A stretch of 64,000 nt of DNA from Ricinus communis (taxonomy: Eukaryota > Streptophyta > Magnoliopsida > Malpighiales > Euphorbiaceae): NCBI RefSeq assembly GCF_019578655.1, contig NC_063257.1, positions 31,469,159 through 31,533,158 on the forward strand, written 5' to 3'. How positions within the stretch are numbered: the stretch's first letter is position 1; every line of letters begins with the position of its first letter. The translations under genes and the position numbers were made by a program. Positions 22,809 through 34,417 of the stretch are shown here, piece after piece. The notes below the pieces were generated by a model, which was not told the DNA's origin, searched no databases, and worked only from the letters and a program-made list of their open reading frames with translations.

Positions 22809-24092
22809 CTAAAGAGGAGGAGGAGGGTTCGAAAACCCTTGTGACTTCATCAAAGTATTTAGATTCTTCAGAGCTGCAAACATGGATGACAAACTTTCCT
22901 TGAGTTTCTTTAGCTTGTCTTTGATCTCATCGACTGAATTTTGGAGCTTTTCAAGGGCTCTCTTGATCGGCGCAGAGGAGGAACTAGCACCTTCAGAAGT
23001 ACTAGGTATGATTGGTGCCTTGGGAAGAATAGGCACTTGAACTCTCGGTTGGGTGCTACCAAAATACCAATTTGCCTCGTTGCGCAAAGACATTTCCTCA
23101 GGGGAAGGTAGTTCGTCTTCAACGTCCTTGATACACCAGAGAGTGGTGCCTCCTTTCTTTTTGAATCAACCTGAAGGGATATCTAGAACATCAATTACAT
23201 TAACATGACCATCTTTCTCGAGTTGATCCCTATAGCCCAAGTAGAGAGCAATCGGGGTTATGAATTCCCCTTGCACAAAGACTCTGCCACTAGTGATTGA
23301 TTTTGCCATGGTTTGTATTTGCCGAATAATGTAAGCACCAACATCAATAGGTTGAGCATGAAGCATGTGATGGAGCATATATAGCTCGTCTACTCGAACC
23401 TTACCCCCTTCTCGTCGACTAAATATAGTGCTTGCGAACAATCGAAGGATGTATCGAAGGGCTTGGTGCCGGATTAAGGCTGTCGGGCTCCCTTTCGAAT
23501 CATAATCATTTTCACCAGTCAAAGTTTGCCAAAAAGGCGTAGTAGGCCAACTTTTAGGGGTCAACCTCGATCCACCAGTAGACAAACCAAGAATTTCATC
23601 GAGCTTGGGCAAAGTCTAAGTATGTTTCTCATTGTACATTCAAAAATTGATCATACCATCACTACAGCTCGGTCTTGAGTAAGTAACGGCTTTCAAGGAG
23701 CTCAAAAATTCCAATGTGACTCTCTTATATGTGGGGTATTTTATTATTAGAAGATCACCCAAACTAATGTTAAAGAATAGCAACCAGACATCATCTTCAG
23801 TGTGTAAGGATTTTAGAACATCAATATCACAATAACGAGTAGCAATTACTCCTCTCATAAACAACTTTTCATACTTCGCTCGTTGGTCGTCATCTCTAAA
23901 ATTGATATCATAGTAATCGATGACAGCCTTTTCTTTTTGTTTGGCTCGAGAAGATGAAGAGACTATTGTTTTACCCTTCGTAATTGAAGATTTGGTCCTA
24001 GAGTCGAAGTTTTTGCCTTTAAAAATTGGCTTTCCTTTGGAACTTGGGTATACAGGGGCTTTCTTTTACTTAGTGTTTTTTGGACAAGCCAT
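22809..24092 (-). pseudogene. Athila env-like ORF (ATHILA ORF-1 family)
   Basis: One frame runs from ATG at 24092 to the stop at 22809, interrupted by four in-frame stops (after N-T-K near the start, two near 23605-23640, one near 23163). Recognisable parts are a basic Ser/Lys-rich N-terminus, A-K-Y-E-K-L-F-M-R-G-V, then P-T-Y-K-R-V-T-L-E-F-L-S-S-L, then R-Y-I-L-R-L-F-A-S-T-I-F, and a coiled-coil-like Lys/Leu-rich C-terminus with S-N-P-P-P-P-L at the end. The 'PTY..LTLEFLSS' block is typical of the ATHILA ORF-1 (PF03078-like) protein. Its position downstream of integrase fits the env-like ORF of Athila. Function in plants is unknown; no clear signal peptide is seen. Confidence 0.75.
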
Positions 24093-25100
24093 TGATGTAG
24101 TACTGAGTGAGTTTCTCAATATTGAAGTTCAAAATTTCTGTCCTTTACTCACTATTCACAAGACTCACAATTCTGCTGCAATACCCACTCACAACAATTT
24201 CTCAGAACAATCAATAGCCCAAAGGAGTAATATTATTCATGCCAATTTCGTGCTAAAAGCAAATCAATCACTACCCCCCTGTCAAATATTCTTCGAAGAA
24301 ATTTCAATTTTTGTATACTAAATCACAAGCAAGAGATTGTATGAAGCGAACTAACCGAGGTTGGTTGACGTTTGGTTGAATCGGGCATCAAAAAAAATTC
24401 AGCAGATTGTTCCCAATTTTTCGCCAGAAATCTAGCAATTTGGCACCTAAAAGAGTGGAACGCTGCTTCGGCGGGGCTAGTCTCGGTGCTTCGGCGGTGT
24501 CAGGTCCCATTTGGAGGCAGGCGCACACTGCTTCGGTGAGGCGAGTCTCGCTACTTCAGCCTCTCGTTGCTCTGGTCAAGGGCGCTAGCGGACACGGGGA
24601 CGAAGCAGTTGCTTCAGCGACGCTCACGGTGATCTGTCTCCGACTAGGAACAGTCGGGCGACTGGTTGTCTCGAGCGAAAATAATTTCTTGTATGCTTCG
24701 GGTATTAGCCGCAGCTCACATTCATTCAACGATATTTTATTTTTCTATATTTATTTATTTATTTATTTTGTGTGTGAGGTTACGGTCTGGTAGTGGCTCG
24801 AGATATTAGGTCGCGACCTTGCTATGGAGCGGACTGCCTTGTGTGCTGTTTTATTTTGGGAGCCGCGGGTTACCTGTGGTTGAGAGTAGTCGGCCGCGAG
24901 GTGGTTGTGGACTATATTGCCTTCATTCTCTCGCTTCCCCCCTTTTGTTCCTCTTTTTTTTTTTTTGCTAATTTGGTAAGGGCATGAGTACCTAGAAAAA
25001 ATGAAATGAAAAAGACAAAACAAGAATAAGGCTTAAGCTAAAACCAATTAAGTAAAAGAAATGAAAACACAACATACAAAATAAAGAAAATTAGGAATGA
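24093..25100 (-). other. Spacer between pol and env-like ORF
   Basis: Non-coding, with a GC-rich block at 24455-24670 and a T run at 24953-24967. The subgenomic mRNA splice acceptor for the env-like ORF would be expected here, but I could not fix one. The 128-codon plus-strand frame in it is a chance frame in the GC-rich block. Confidence 0.45.
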
Positions 25101-26384
25101 GTTTGGGGTGCCTCCCAAAGGCGCTTGTTTATAAGGTCATAAGCTCGACCTCCTTTGCAATTCATTCCGATGAAGGGTCGGAGAGTGTGATGTCCATATT
25201 CTCGTCAATAGGGTCACCGACTCTGTAATATTTCACTCTTTGACCATTCACCTTGAAAGTACCATTTTGTTTGTTCCAAAGCTCTATTGAACCATAAGGG
25301 AAGGCCTTACTAACTCGGAATGGTCCTCACCATCGAGACCGAAGTTTTCCAAGAAAGAGTGTCAACCTAGAGTTAAAAAGGAGAACTAAGTCGCCTTCCT
25401 TAAACTCTCTTCTCAAAATCCCTTTATCATGCCATCTTTTAGTCTTCTCCTTGTACAACCTTGAACTCTCATAAGCATCAAGTCAAATCTCTTCTAGCTC
25501 ATTAAGTTGTAAGAGTCTCTTCTCGCCTGCCATTTGAGAGTTGAAATTTAGCCTTTTGATAGCCCAAAATGCACGATGCTTTAATTCAACAGGAAGATGA
25601 CATGCTTTCCTATAGACTAGTCGATATGGAGTGGTGCCAATAGGGGTCTTAAATGCTTTCCTATAAGCCCATAGTGCATCGTCGAGTTTCACGGACCAAT
25701 CTTTCCTTGAATTCGCAACCGTCTTTCCAAGATGGTTTTGATCTCTCGGTTAGAAATCTCTACTTGACCACTACTTTGTGGATGATATGAAAGTCCTACT
25801 CGATGATGTACTCCATACTTCTTAAGCATCGCCTCAAATCAATTCTCCAAGAAATGCTTGCCTCCATCACTAATCAACACTCGTGGTACACCAAATCGAG
25901 GAAAAATATTCTTTTTAAAGAACTTGGTTACCACGCGAGCATCATTGGTTGGAGTAGCTATGGCTTCAACCCACTTTGAGACATAATCCACAGCGACCAA
26001 GATATACCTATTCCCATAAGAAGAAGGGAACGGTCCCATGAAATCTATTCCCCACACATCGAATAATTCCACCTCGAGGATGTTATTAAGAGGCATTTCA
26101 TTCCTCTTAGAGATGTTACCAGTTCGTTGACATTGATCACAAGACTTAACATGTTGATAAACATCCTTGAAAAGTCTTGGCCAATAAAAACCACACTGAA
26201 GAATCTTTGTTGCAGTCTGACTAGTGCCAGCATATCCTCCACATGGCAAATCGTGACAATGTGAAATAATGAATGGCACCTCACTTTTTGGAATACACCT
26301 TCTAATCATCCCATCAGCACAAGATTTGTAAAGAAAAGGGTCGTCCCAAACATGTCTCCTCACATCTTTAAAGAATTTCTTCTT
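25101..26384 (-). pseudogene. Athila-type integrase (element B)
   Basis: The 174-codon piece at 25839-26363 holds the zinc site (S-H-C-H-D-L-P... and C-D-Q-C-Q-R) and the catalytic core start G-I-D-F-M-G-P-F, then V-D-Y-V-S-K-W-V-E, then L-I-S-D-G-G-K-H-F. After a stop and frameshift the core continues with H-P-Q-S-S-G-Q-V-E, so the D, D and E residues are all still visible. The piece at 25483-25692 ([18 protein letters not shown]) is the C-terminal region. The family protein joins cDNA ends to chromosomal DNA. The frame break prevents a full product. Confidence 0.9.
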
Positions 26385-26387
26385 TTG

Positions 26388-26846
26388 TTATGATGAATAG
26401 CCGTGAGGAATAGTACCACTGGCCAAGTAGTTTGCTATATCAGCATACCATGGGATCTCCTTAATAGCTAGAGCTAGAAGTTGCTCATCAGGAAATGAAT
26501 CATCAATGGGGGAATCCTCATCACATTCACCATTAAGGACAAGTCGGGAGAGATGATCAGCAACAACATTTTTGGCTTCTTTCTTGTCCTTAATTTCCAG
26601 GTCAAATTCTTGTAACAACAAAATCCACTGAATCAAGCAAGGTTTAGCATCTTTTTTACTCATCAAATACCTCAATGCTGCGTGATCCGTGTGAACTATC
26701 ACCTTTGATCCAACCAGATAGGATCGAAACTTCTCCATTGCATACACCACTGCCAACAATTCCTTCTCGGTTGTGGCATAGTTCATCTGGGCTGAATCAA
26801 GAGTTTTGCTCGTGTAGTGGATGGCATGGAGCTTGCCATCTTTCCT
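26388..26846 (-). pseudogene. Athila-type RNase H (element B)
   Basis: After a TAG that closes the RT piece, the same frame continues: [30 protein letters not shown], then V-V-A-D-H-L-S-R-L. These contain the E, D and D/H active-site residues; the first Asp (M-C-D-A-N-D) is in the preceding piece. The frame is open for 132 codons from 26786. In the family it removes the RNA strand during reverse transcription. Confidence 0.9.
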
Positions 26847-27695
26847 CTAGCCCAACACTGCCCCGACTGCATAGTCGTTGGCATCGCACATGATTTCAAA
26901 TGGAAGATTCCAGTCTGGCAATTGCATGATTGGGGCAGATATAAGAGCTTGCTTTAACCTGTCAAAAGCCTTAATACAAGCATCAGTAAAAACAAAAGGA
27001 ACATCTTTGCCTAAGAGCTTAGTTAGAGGTCGAGCAATTTTTGAAAAGTCCTTAATAAAACGGCGATAAAATCCCGCATGACCAAGGAAACTCCTTACTC
27101 CTTTTACAGAATTAGGCGGTAGTAAACACTCAATGACTTCTATCTTAGCCCTGTCAACTTCGATGCCCCTATGAGAAACAACATGACCCAAAATGAACCC
27201 TGCTGTACCATAAAATGGCATTTTTCCCAGTTTAGAATTAGGTTGACTTCTTTACATCTATAGAGCACCCCTTCCAAATTATTAAGGCAAACATTAAAAG
27301 ATGTTCCATAGACTGAGAAGTCATCCATAAAAACTTCCATAGAATTCTCAATAAGACCTGAGAAAATTGCCATCATGCATCGTTGAAAAGTGGCAGGAGC
27401 ATTACATAATCCAAATGGCATTCTCTGATAAGCGAAGGTGCCATAAGGGCAGGTAAAAGTAGTCTTTTCCTGATCATCAGGATGAATAGGAATTTGGAAA
27501 AACCCTGAGTATCCATCTAGCCAACAGAAAAAGGAATGCTTTGCCAATCTTTCTAACATTTGATCAATAAATGGGAGAGGAAAGTGGTCTTTTCGGGTGG
27601 CTTTATTTAATTTCCTATAATCAATGCACATTCGCCACCCTGTCACAGTTCTAGTGGGGATTTGTTCACCCTTGTCATTCTTAACAACGATCATA
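26847..27695 (-). pseudogene. Athila-type reverse transcriptase, C-terminal two thirds (element B)
   Basis: The piece 27140-27694 begins at the Tekay-like insertion and reads V-K-N-D-K-G, W-R-M-C-I-D-Y-R-K-L-N, P-L-P-F-I-D-Q-M-L-E, D-G-Y-S-G-F-F-Q-I-P, T-F-T-C-P-Y-G-T-F, M-P-F-G-L-C-N-A-P and the catalytic F-M-D-D. A frameshift near 27210-27220 leads to piece 26847-27221 with G-H-V-V-S, G-H-A-G-F-Y-R-R-F-I and M-C-D-A-N-D at the start of RNase H. All RT blocks are present. The N-terminal third lies at 34418-34830. Confidence 0.92.
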
Positions 27696-27700
27696 CCTCT

Positions 27701-30156
27701 TGTAACACCCGGAATTTTTATATATTTAATAATGAGTTTTTATTTAAGTTAATTTTAGCTTCATTATTATTGGGTTTAATTTGAAATGATTTAATGAAAA
27801 ATTTAATATTAATCAAATAAATGAGTTATTTTCTATACCCAATTAGTTTGAAATTTTAAGAAATTATTCAAGTAAATTATTTGAGAAATGATTATAATTT
27901 GGTTATTCAAATTTTTTTTTCCAAATGCATATTTATATAAATAAAATTATATATTGGAAAATTTTGGAAGAAATTATAAAGGATGTTTTAATAAAAGAAT
28001 TTTGGAAAAATTGGTATTATAATTGATTAGTAGTATTAAATTTTAAGTTGGAATTTGATTATTTAATTTAATTGTGTATTTTCAATAATTCGGATTTGGC
28101 CCAAATTAAATAGTTAGGGGCTTAATTGAAAGGCTAAAAAGAAGTTTGGGGGTCAAATTGGAATTCTGCGGGATGGAATTGTAAGTAATTAAGAAAGTTG
28201 AGGGACCAAGTTGTAATAAGGAAAAGTTCAGGGGCCTAATGTCGATATTGAAAGAAATGGAATCGGGGAAAGAGAAAGTAGAGAGAGAGAGAGTGCAACG
28301 GGAGAGAGAAAGAGGACTGCAGCGTCGGTGGCGAGCTCCGGGCGCTGGAGCGGCGCATGCGTCTTGTTGAACGCAAATGCGGGCGAGCTGCTCCAGCGGG
28401 TAGCGTGAGGCGTGGGAATCAGCGTGTGGCGTGACTTTGAGGCAATTCGGCCTTTCACGATCTAGTGGCGATCGGCTCGAGTAGTCGACCGAGCAATCGA
28501 GCGTTTCGGTAATTTTCTTTGGCCTGTTAATTTTAGAAATTCTTGGTTTAATTGTGTCTATTAGATTATATTGAGTATTTGATGATTTTTGTGAGTCAAA
28601 ATAATTGTCTGTCCGCCTTGTATTTTGTCTTTGTGTGGCGAGTCGGAAATAGTGAAGTTTGGGGACCCGACTCCCGTTGTTTAAATTTTTGGATATTGGA
28701 AGTGTCCTTCTGGCAGGTCCTGGACCCATTTTTACGGGGGGTAATGTTCGTGTTGTAGGGGAGGTTCTGCCGGATTTTCGGTAGAATTCTCCCGAGTCGA
28801 GATTCTTAGACAGTCAGTCCTAGGAGTCTAGACCTAGGATTAATGATCGATTGTTTCATCGTTTTGATAAATTGTTTTCCGTGACTAGATTGTCAGTTCG
28901 TTCGGCTCGCTCCTATCGAGGCACCGGAGCAGAGCTAGGAGGTCGCCAAACCTGTGAGTTAAAGTCACTTAATCGTTGCACTATTGCTAAGTTTGAATTT
29001 AATATGTTATTTTGAAAGTTTATGCATAATATGGTTATTAGTATCGCAACATAAATAACTTCACTGGATTATTGAAGATAATATAAATATTATTATTAGT
29101 AATGTTATAATAATATCAAATATTATCAGTTTTCCACATGAGTTGCATGATGTCTGAATTTAAAATTGTTAATCGTTATTTTGATATAGTTGAATGACTT
29201 CTTTAGACAATAATATTTATTAAATGTGGTGATTGCGATTTGGGAAATGTGGCTTGTAGAACATGCCACTTTGATGGGTTACATCCGTAATGATCATGGA
29301 CATGTAATAAGATATTTATGGGTTTGCCTGGACGAGCATGGCTCTCGGGCTGATTTGAGTAAATTCACGGGAGGTAAGGTCCCTGGTCGAGCATTGCTCT
29401 CTGGTATGGCTTATTTGGATACTTAAGTGACCGGTGGGTAAGGTCCACGGTCGAGCATTGCTCTCGGCCAGTCTTATTGGATTAAGAGAGCCGAATGGCT
29501 ACTAGATTTTGGGGTTTAGGGTTCTACCGAGCCACTCGTCCCGTAAAAGTAAAAATATATTTTTATTTATTCATTTATTAATTTATTGTGGTATGATTAT
29601 AATATGGATTGTATTTACGTACATGGTTGATATTTTGATTCGAATGATTAATATTTTATGTGAAGGAAATAGTAGGGTATGATTATAGTATGGTTTGATA
29701 TACTGATTTGAATAATCTATGTTTTCTGAGAAGAAGCAATAGTCCCTAGATTATTTGATTTTAACTCACTCTCGAGAGCGGTCTCCATTTATATTTTTTT
29801 CAGATTCGTGACTGTTAGTTCTCCCACGACTCTTATTCAGTAACCCGACTCCTTCATCATCGGGTGATGTATTTGATTTGGTATGTAAATTGGTAAATCT
29901 TAGATTCTCCGCAGTAGTAATTAGTAGATGTATCAGTTGTAAATTTTCTGAGCTTCGGGTCTCGCCTAGTTCTTCTAGCAGACCGATTAAATTTTGTAAA
30001 GTGTAACTATTAAGATAATTTGTGGTTTTAATAATATTAATTTGAGATGAGATTTGTTTAAATCGTTGAGTGTCGGGGCTTACTACGGGTTTCGGTGGCC
30101 TTAAGCCTACCCATTCCCTAGTGCTAGGCCACGGGCCCACGAGTGGGGTCGTGACA
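27701..30156 (+). repeat. 5' LTR of the Tekay-like element
   Basis: A 2456-bp LTR. It is AT-rich at the start, with a GC-rich block at 28310-28505 after a GA-rich run, then 'CTCGAGTAGTCGACCGAG'. Near 29325-29475 it has three imperfect repeats containing 'gtaaggtcc.tggtCGAGCATtGCTCTC'. Chance open frames in the GC-rich block (for example 28106-28729 minus) are not genes. Confidence 0.88.
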
Positions 30157-31608
30157 AAGTTAGTATCGAGCTTAGGTTTAGATTTCCTTGACCTAAGTTG
30201 AGATTTTTCTTGTACCGGAGTTAGGATCATGTCTGTCTTGTTGTTTTCATTGACTCCGGTGTCTCGGCCTTCACTATAAGAGTCGGTCTTTCCTTTCTTG
30301 TAAGCTTGTCTGGATGTTGTGTCTTTGAGAATGAGCTTTGTAGCAATGGGAAGATCCGAGCGCGATAGACTGTCTGTTTCTTCAAGTGATTAGTGCACCG
30401 CCTTTAGAAGCTTTGATTGTGATTTCGATGGTGGGCACCGCAGTTTTAGTGTAGAGTGTGGTTGCGATGTGTCATGGGTCTCGCATCGGGCATCGTCTTA
30501 TTGAGTAGTGCACAGGAAGTCGAGCGGATGTATTATGGTTGAGTTGGTGATTGTAAGAAGCTTAAGAAAGGTGGCGGGAGTATTTTCTGACGCCGAATCG
30601 GAGAAACTTAGCGAACATTATTTATTTTTCTAAGTAGAACAAGTGTTTTAAAATACAATATTGCGCCCAGTCCCGTAAGAATGTATTATGGCATTTCACT
30701 GTTAGGCATGCATAAATTCATTTTAGGACATGCATCATACATCGTGTATTGCAACTCTTGGTGATAGGGGCATCATCACCCTGGTGCGCGATATTGTAGA
30801 ATTTTATATAAAGAAAAAATGGCTAGAGATTTTACGATTTTATAAAAGTATTTTTCCAAGATAATAAAGCTTTTATCAGTGATGATTATAAAGTAAATAA
30901 ATAAGTAAAATTTTCAAAGTAAATAGTGTTAGCTTGAGAATTCTCTGGATGATGAGTTGAGTTGCTGGGAATGAATCTATGGCGTAGTAGGCCCCATGTT
31001 AGATAATATAGGACGCTTTTGGATTTTAGTCAAAGAGGAATCTTGTGTCAGGATGGCATGGTTGTATCGGTTGATGCGATCAGATGGATGTTATGTCGTT
31101 GATGATGTAATGTGGATGTTAAGAATTTTCTGCGTGTGTAAGGGCACGTCATTAGGAAGGAAATTTGGTGAGTGGATTTTTGGCAGGATCAGAATTGGCC
31201 CTTCTTGTGTGGAGACCCTTGGTTTTGTCGGCAGGTTGGTGAGGTGGCATGTAAGTTGGACTTGCCGCCAAGTATTAGTAATGTTCTCTGAGGTTAAATC
31301 CAGTTGTTCGTAGGTCTGAGTTGAGGAAGTATATTTTCGATCCTTTGCTCGTGTTAGATCCTCACTGTGTGGAAGCAAGTAAAGATTTGGTTTCCGAGGA
31401 GTAGTAAGTGAGGATCGCGGATTTTCAGGTTCGCCAGTTTTGTTTAAGGGTTTTGTCGATGAGTCTTGTGGTTAGTTTATTTCTACCGAGGGAAAAGTTT
31501 CCGAGAAGCCGGGTTGGAGATGAGAGGTTCCTAATTAGTTTCAGTCTTAGAATGTAGCCCCTTTTCTTTTAAAATTCGAGGTCGAATTTTTTTTTAAGGG
31601 GGGGAGAA
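30157..31608 (+). other. Interior of the Tekay-like element (primer site, polypurine tract, no genes)
   Basis: The sequence 'AGTTAGTATCGAGCTTAGG' at 30158-30176 resembles the Met-tRNA primer site 'TTGGTATCAGAGCTTAGG' of Del/Tekay elements, with substitutions. At the other end, 31588-31607 reads TTTTTTTTAAGGGGGGGAGA, a typical chromovirus polypurine tract. Nothing between them can be assigned to gag or pol; the open frames there are short. Confidence 0.7.
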
Positions 31609-34412
31609 TGTAACACCCGGAATTTTTATATATTTAATAATAAGTTTTTATTTAAGTTAATTTTAGCTTCATTATTATTGGGTTTAATTTGAAATGATTT
31701 AATGAAAAATTTAATATTAATCAAATAAATGAGTTATTTTCTATACCCAATTAGTTTGAAATTTTAAGAAATTATTCAAGTAAATTATTTGAGAAATGAT
31801 TATATTTTGGTTATTCAAATTTTTTTTTTTCCAAATGCATATTTATATAAATAAAATTATATATTGGAAAATTTTAGAAGAAATTATAAAGGATGTTTTA
31901 ATAAAAGAATTTTGGGAAAATTGGTATTATAATTGATTAGTAGTATTAAATTTTAAGTTGGAATTTGATTATTTAATTTAATTGTGTATTTTCAATAATT
32001 CGGATTTGGCCCAAATTAAATAGTTAGGGGCTTAATTGAAAGGCTAAAAAGAAGTTTGGGGGTCAAATTGGAATTCTGCGGGATGGAATTGTAAGTAATT
32101 AAGAAAGTTGAGGGACCAAGTTGTAATAAGAAAAAGTTCGGGGGCCTAATGTCGATATTGAAAGAAATGGAATCGGGGAGAGAGAAAGTAGAGAGAGAGA
32201 GAGAGAGAGAGAGTGCGGCACGGAGAGAGAGGGACAGCTGCGTGGCGAGCTCAGGTGGGCATGGCGGCGAAAGCTTCATGGCATGCAGGCTCTAGCGGTA
32301 GTGTGAGGCGACGGGAATCGTGTGGCGTGGCTTCGAAGCCATTTCCGGCCTTTCCGGCCGATCTTGGTGGCGATCGAGCTCCCCTTGGAGAGAGCTTCCT
32401 TTTGGCGGCCGTGTCGGTTTTTGTGGCCGGGAGGAGAGAGTTCCGTGAAGTGGAGGCAGCCCGCGTTTTCAGCTTCCGGTGAGCTCCGGCGGAGGATGGA
32501 CGATGGGAGGACGTATCCCGACTCTCCTCAGCTCAAGCTTCGCATTGGCACCGGTTTTGTGGCGATCGGGCTTCGTTTGCGAATCGACGCTCGAGATCGT
32601 CCGCAAATCTCTCCGGATGATCGGGTGTCAGATCGAAAAATCGGGCGGATCGCCTTGGCCAGAGTCCGATGGTGTGTTCGGATCGTCGATCGGACTCCGG
32701 CGGCTGGAGGCGAGTCGACCGAGCGATCGAGCGTTTCGGTAATTTTCTTTGGCCCGTTAATTTTAGAAATTCTTGGTTTAATTGTGTCTATTAGATTATA
32801 TTGAGTATTTGATGATTTTTGTGAGTCAAAAATAATTGTCTGTCAGTTTGCTTGCCTTGTATTTTTGTCTTTGTGTGGGTCGGAAATAGTGAAGTTTGGG
32901 GACCCGACTCCGTTGTTTAAATTGTTGGATATTGGAAGTGTCCTTGGCAGGTCCCGGACCCGTTTTCACGGGGTAATGTTCGTGTTGTAGGGGAGGTTCC
33001 GCCGGATTTTCGGTAGAATTCTCCCGAGTCGAGATTCTTAGATAGTCAGTCCTAGGAGTCTAGACCTAGGATTAATGATCGATTGTTTCATCGTTTTGAT
33101 AAATTGTTTTCCGTGACTCGACTGTCAGTTCGTTCGGCTCGCTCCTACCGAGGCACCGGAGCAGAGCTAGGAGGTCGCCAAACCTGTAAGTTAAAGTCAC
33201 TTAATCGTTGAACTATTGCTAAGTTTGAATTTAATATGTTATTTTGAAAGTTTATGCATAATATGGTTATTAGTATCGCAACATAAACAACTTCACTGGA
33301 TTATTGAAGATAATATAAATATTATTATTAGTAATGTTATAATAATATCAAATATTATCAGTTTTCCACATGAGTTGCATGATGTCTTACTTTAAAATTG
33401 TTAATCGTTATTTTGATATAGTTGAATGACTTCTTTAGATAATAATATTTATTAAATGCGGTGATTGCGATTTGGGAAATGTGGCTTGTAGAACATGCCG
33501 TCTGATGGGTTACATCAAGACCGGCGTCTTGCCGGTAATGATCATGGACATGTAATAAGATATTTATGGGTTTGCCACGGTCGAGCATGACTCTCCGGGC
33601 TGATTTGAGTAAATTCGCCGGGAGGTAAGGTCCCTGGTCGAGCATTGCTCTGCAGGTCATAGGCTTATTTGGATACTTAAGTGACCCGGTGGAGGTAAGG
33701 TCCACGGTCGAGCATTGCTCTCGGGGGCGCCCGATCTTATTGGATTAAGAGAGCTAAATGGCTACTAGATTTTGGGGTTTAGGGTTCTACCGAGCCACTC
33801 GTCCCGTAAAAGTAAAAATATATTTTTATTTATTCATTTATTAATTTATTGTGGTATGATTATAATATGGATTGTATTTACGTGCATGGTTGATATTTTG
33901 ATTCGAATGATTAATATTTTATGTGAAGGAAATAGTAGGGTATGATTATAGTATGGTTTGATATCTGATTTGAATAATCTATGTTTTCCGAGGAAGAAGC
34001 AATAGTCCCTAGATTATTTGATTTTAACTCACTCTAGACCGAGTCTCCATTTATGTTTTTTCGGATTCGGATCGTAGTTCTCATGACTCTTATTCAATAA
34101 CCCGACTCCTTCATCATCGGGTGATGTATTTGATTTGGTATGTAAATTGGTAAATCTTAGATTCTCCGCGTGAGTAATTAGTAGATGTATCGGTTGTAAA
34201 TTTTCCGAGCTTGGGTCTCGCCTAGTTCTTCCCAAGCGGACCGATTAAATTTTGTAAAATGTAACTATTAAGATAATTTATGGTTTTAATAATATTAATT
34301 TGAGATAAGATTTGTTTAAATTAGTGAGTGTCAGGCTTACTACGGGTTTCGGTGGCCTTAAGCCTACCCATTCCCTAGTGCCGGTCACGGGCCCACGGGT
34401 GGGGTCGTGACA
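31609..34412 (+). repeat. 3' LTR of the Tekay-like element
   Basis: A 2804-bp LTR, nearly identical to the left one over most of its length. It is about 350 bp longer, mainly because the GC-rich block (32215-32730) is longer and different. It also carries a longer (GA)n run (32193-32214) and small CCGG-containing inserts near 33500-33740. Confidence 0.88.
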
Positions 34413-34417
34413 CCTCC

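Larger units (their letters stand above)
27701..34412 (+). mobile_element. Non-autonomous Gypsy (Tekay/Del-like) LTR element in element B's RT
   Basis: Two long LTRs (27701-30156 and 31609-34412) start TGTAACACCCGG and end GGGGTCGTGACA. They are flanked by CCTCT (27696-27700) and CCTCC (34413-34417). Removing the insert restores K-K-G-G-M-I-V-V in the RT of element B. A degenerate Met-type primer site follows the left LTR and a polypurine tract precedes the right one. The interior is only 1.45 kb with no recognisable gag or pol, so mobilisation would need proteins from another element. Confidence 0.88.

Noticed and set aside
24407..24793. 128-codon plus-strand open frame in the element B spacer
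   Set aside because: It lies in a GC-rich block of the non-coding spacer, antisense to the element, with no recognisable domain.
28106..28729. 207-codon minus-strand open frame
   Set aside because: It lies entirely in an LTR, antisense; the protein is low complexity from the GA run and the GC-rich block. The other LTR does not keep it open to the same extent.
30996..31378. 105-codon plus and 95-codon minus frames in the Tekay-like interior
   Set aside because: Overlapping on both strands, no domain, no start context; treated as chance.
32213..32804. Overlapping open frames of 87-160 codons on the plus strand
   Set aside because: They lie within the GC-rich block of the right LTR, in three overlapping frames with Arg/Ser-rich products and no counterpart of the same length in the left LTR.
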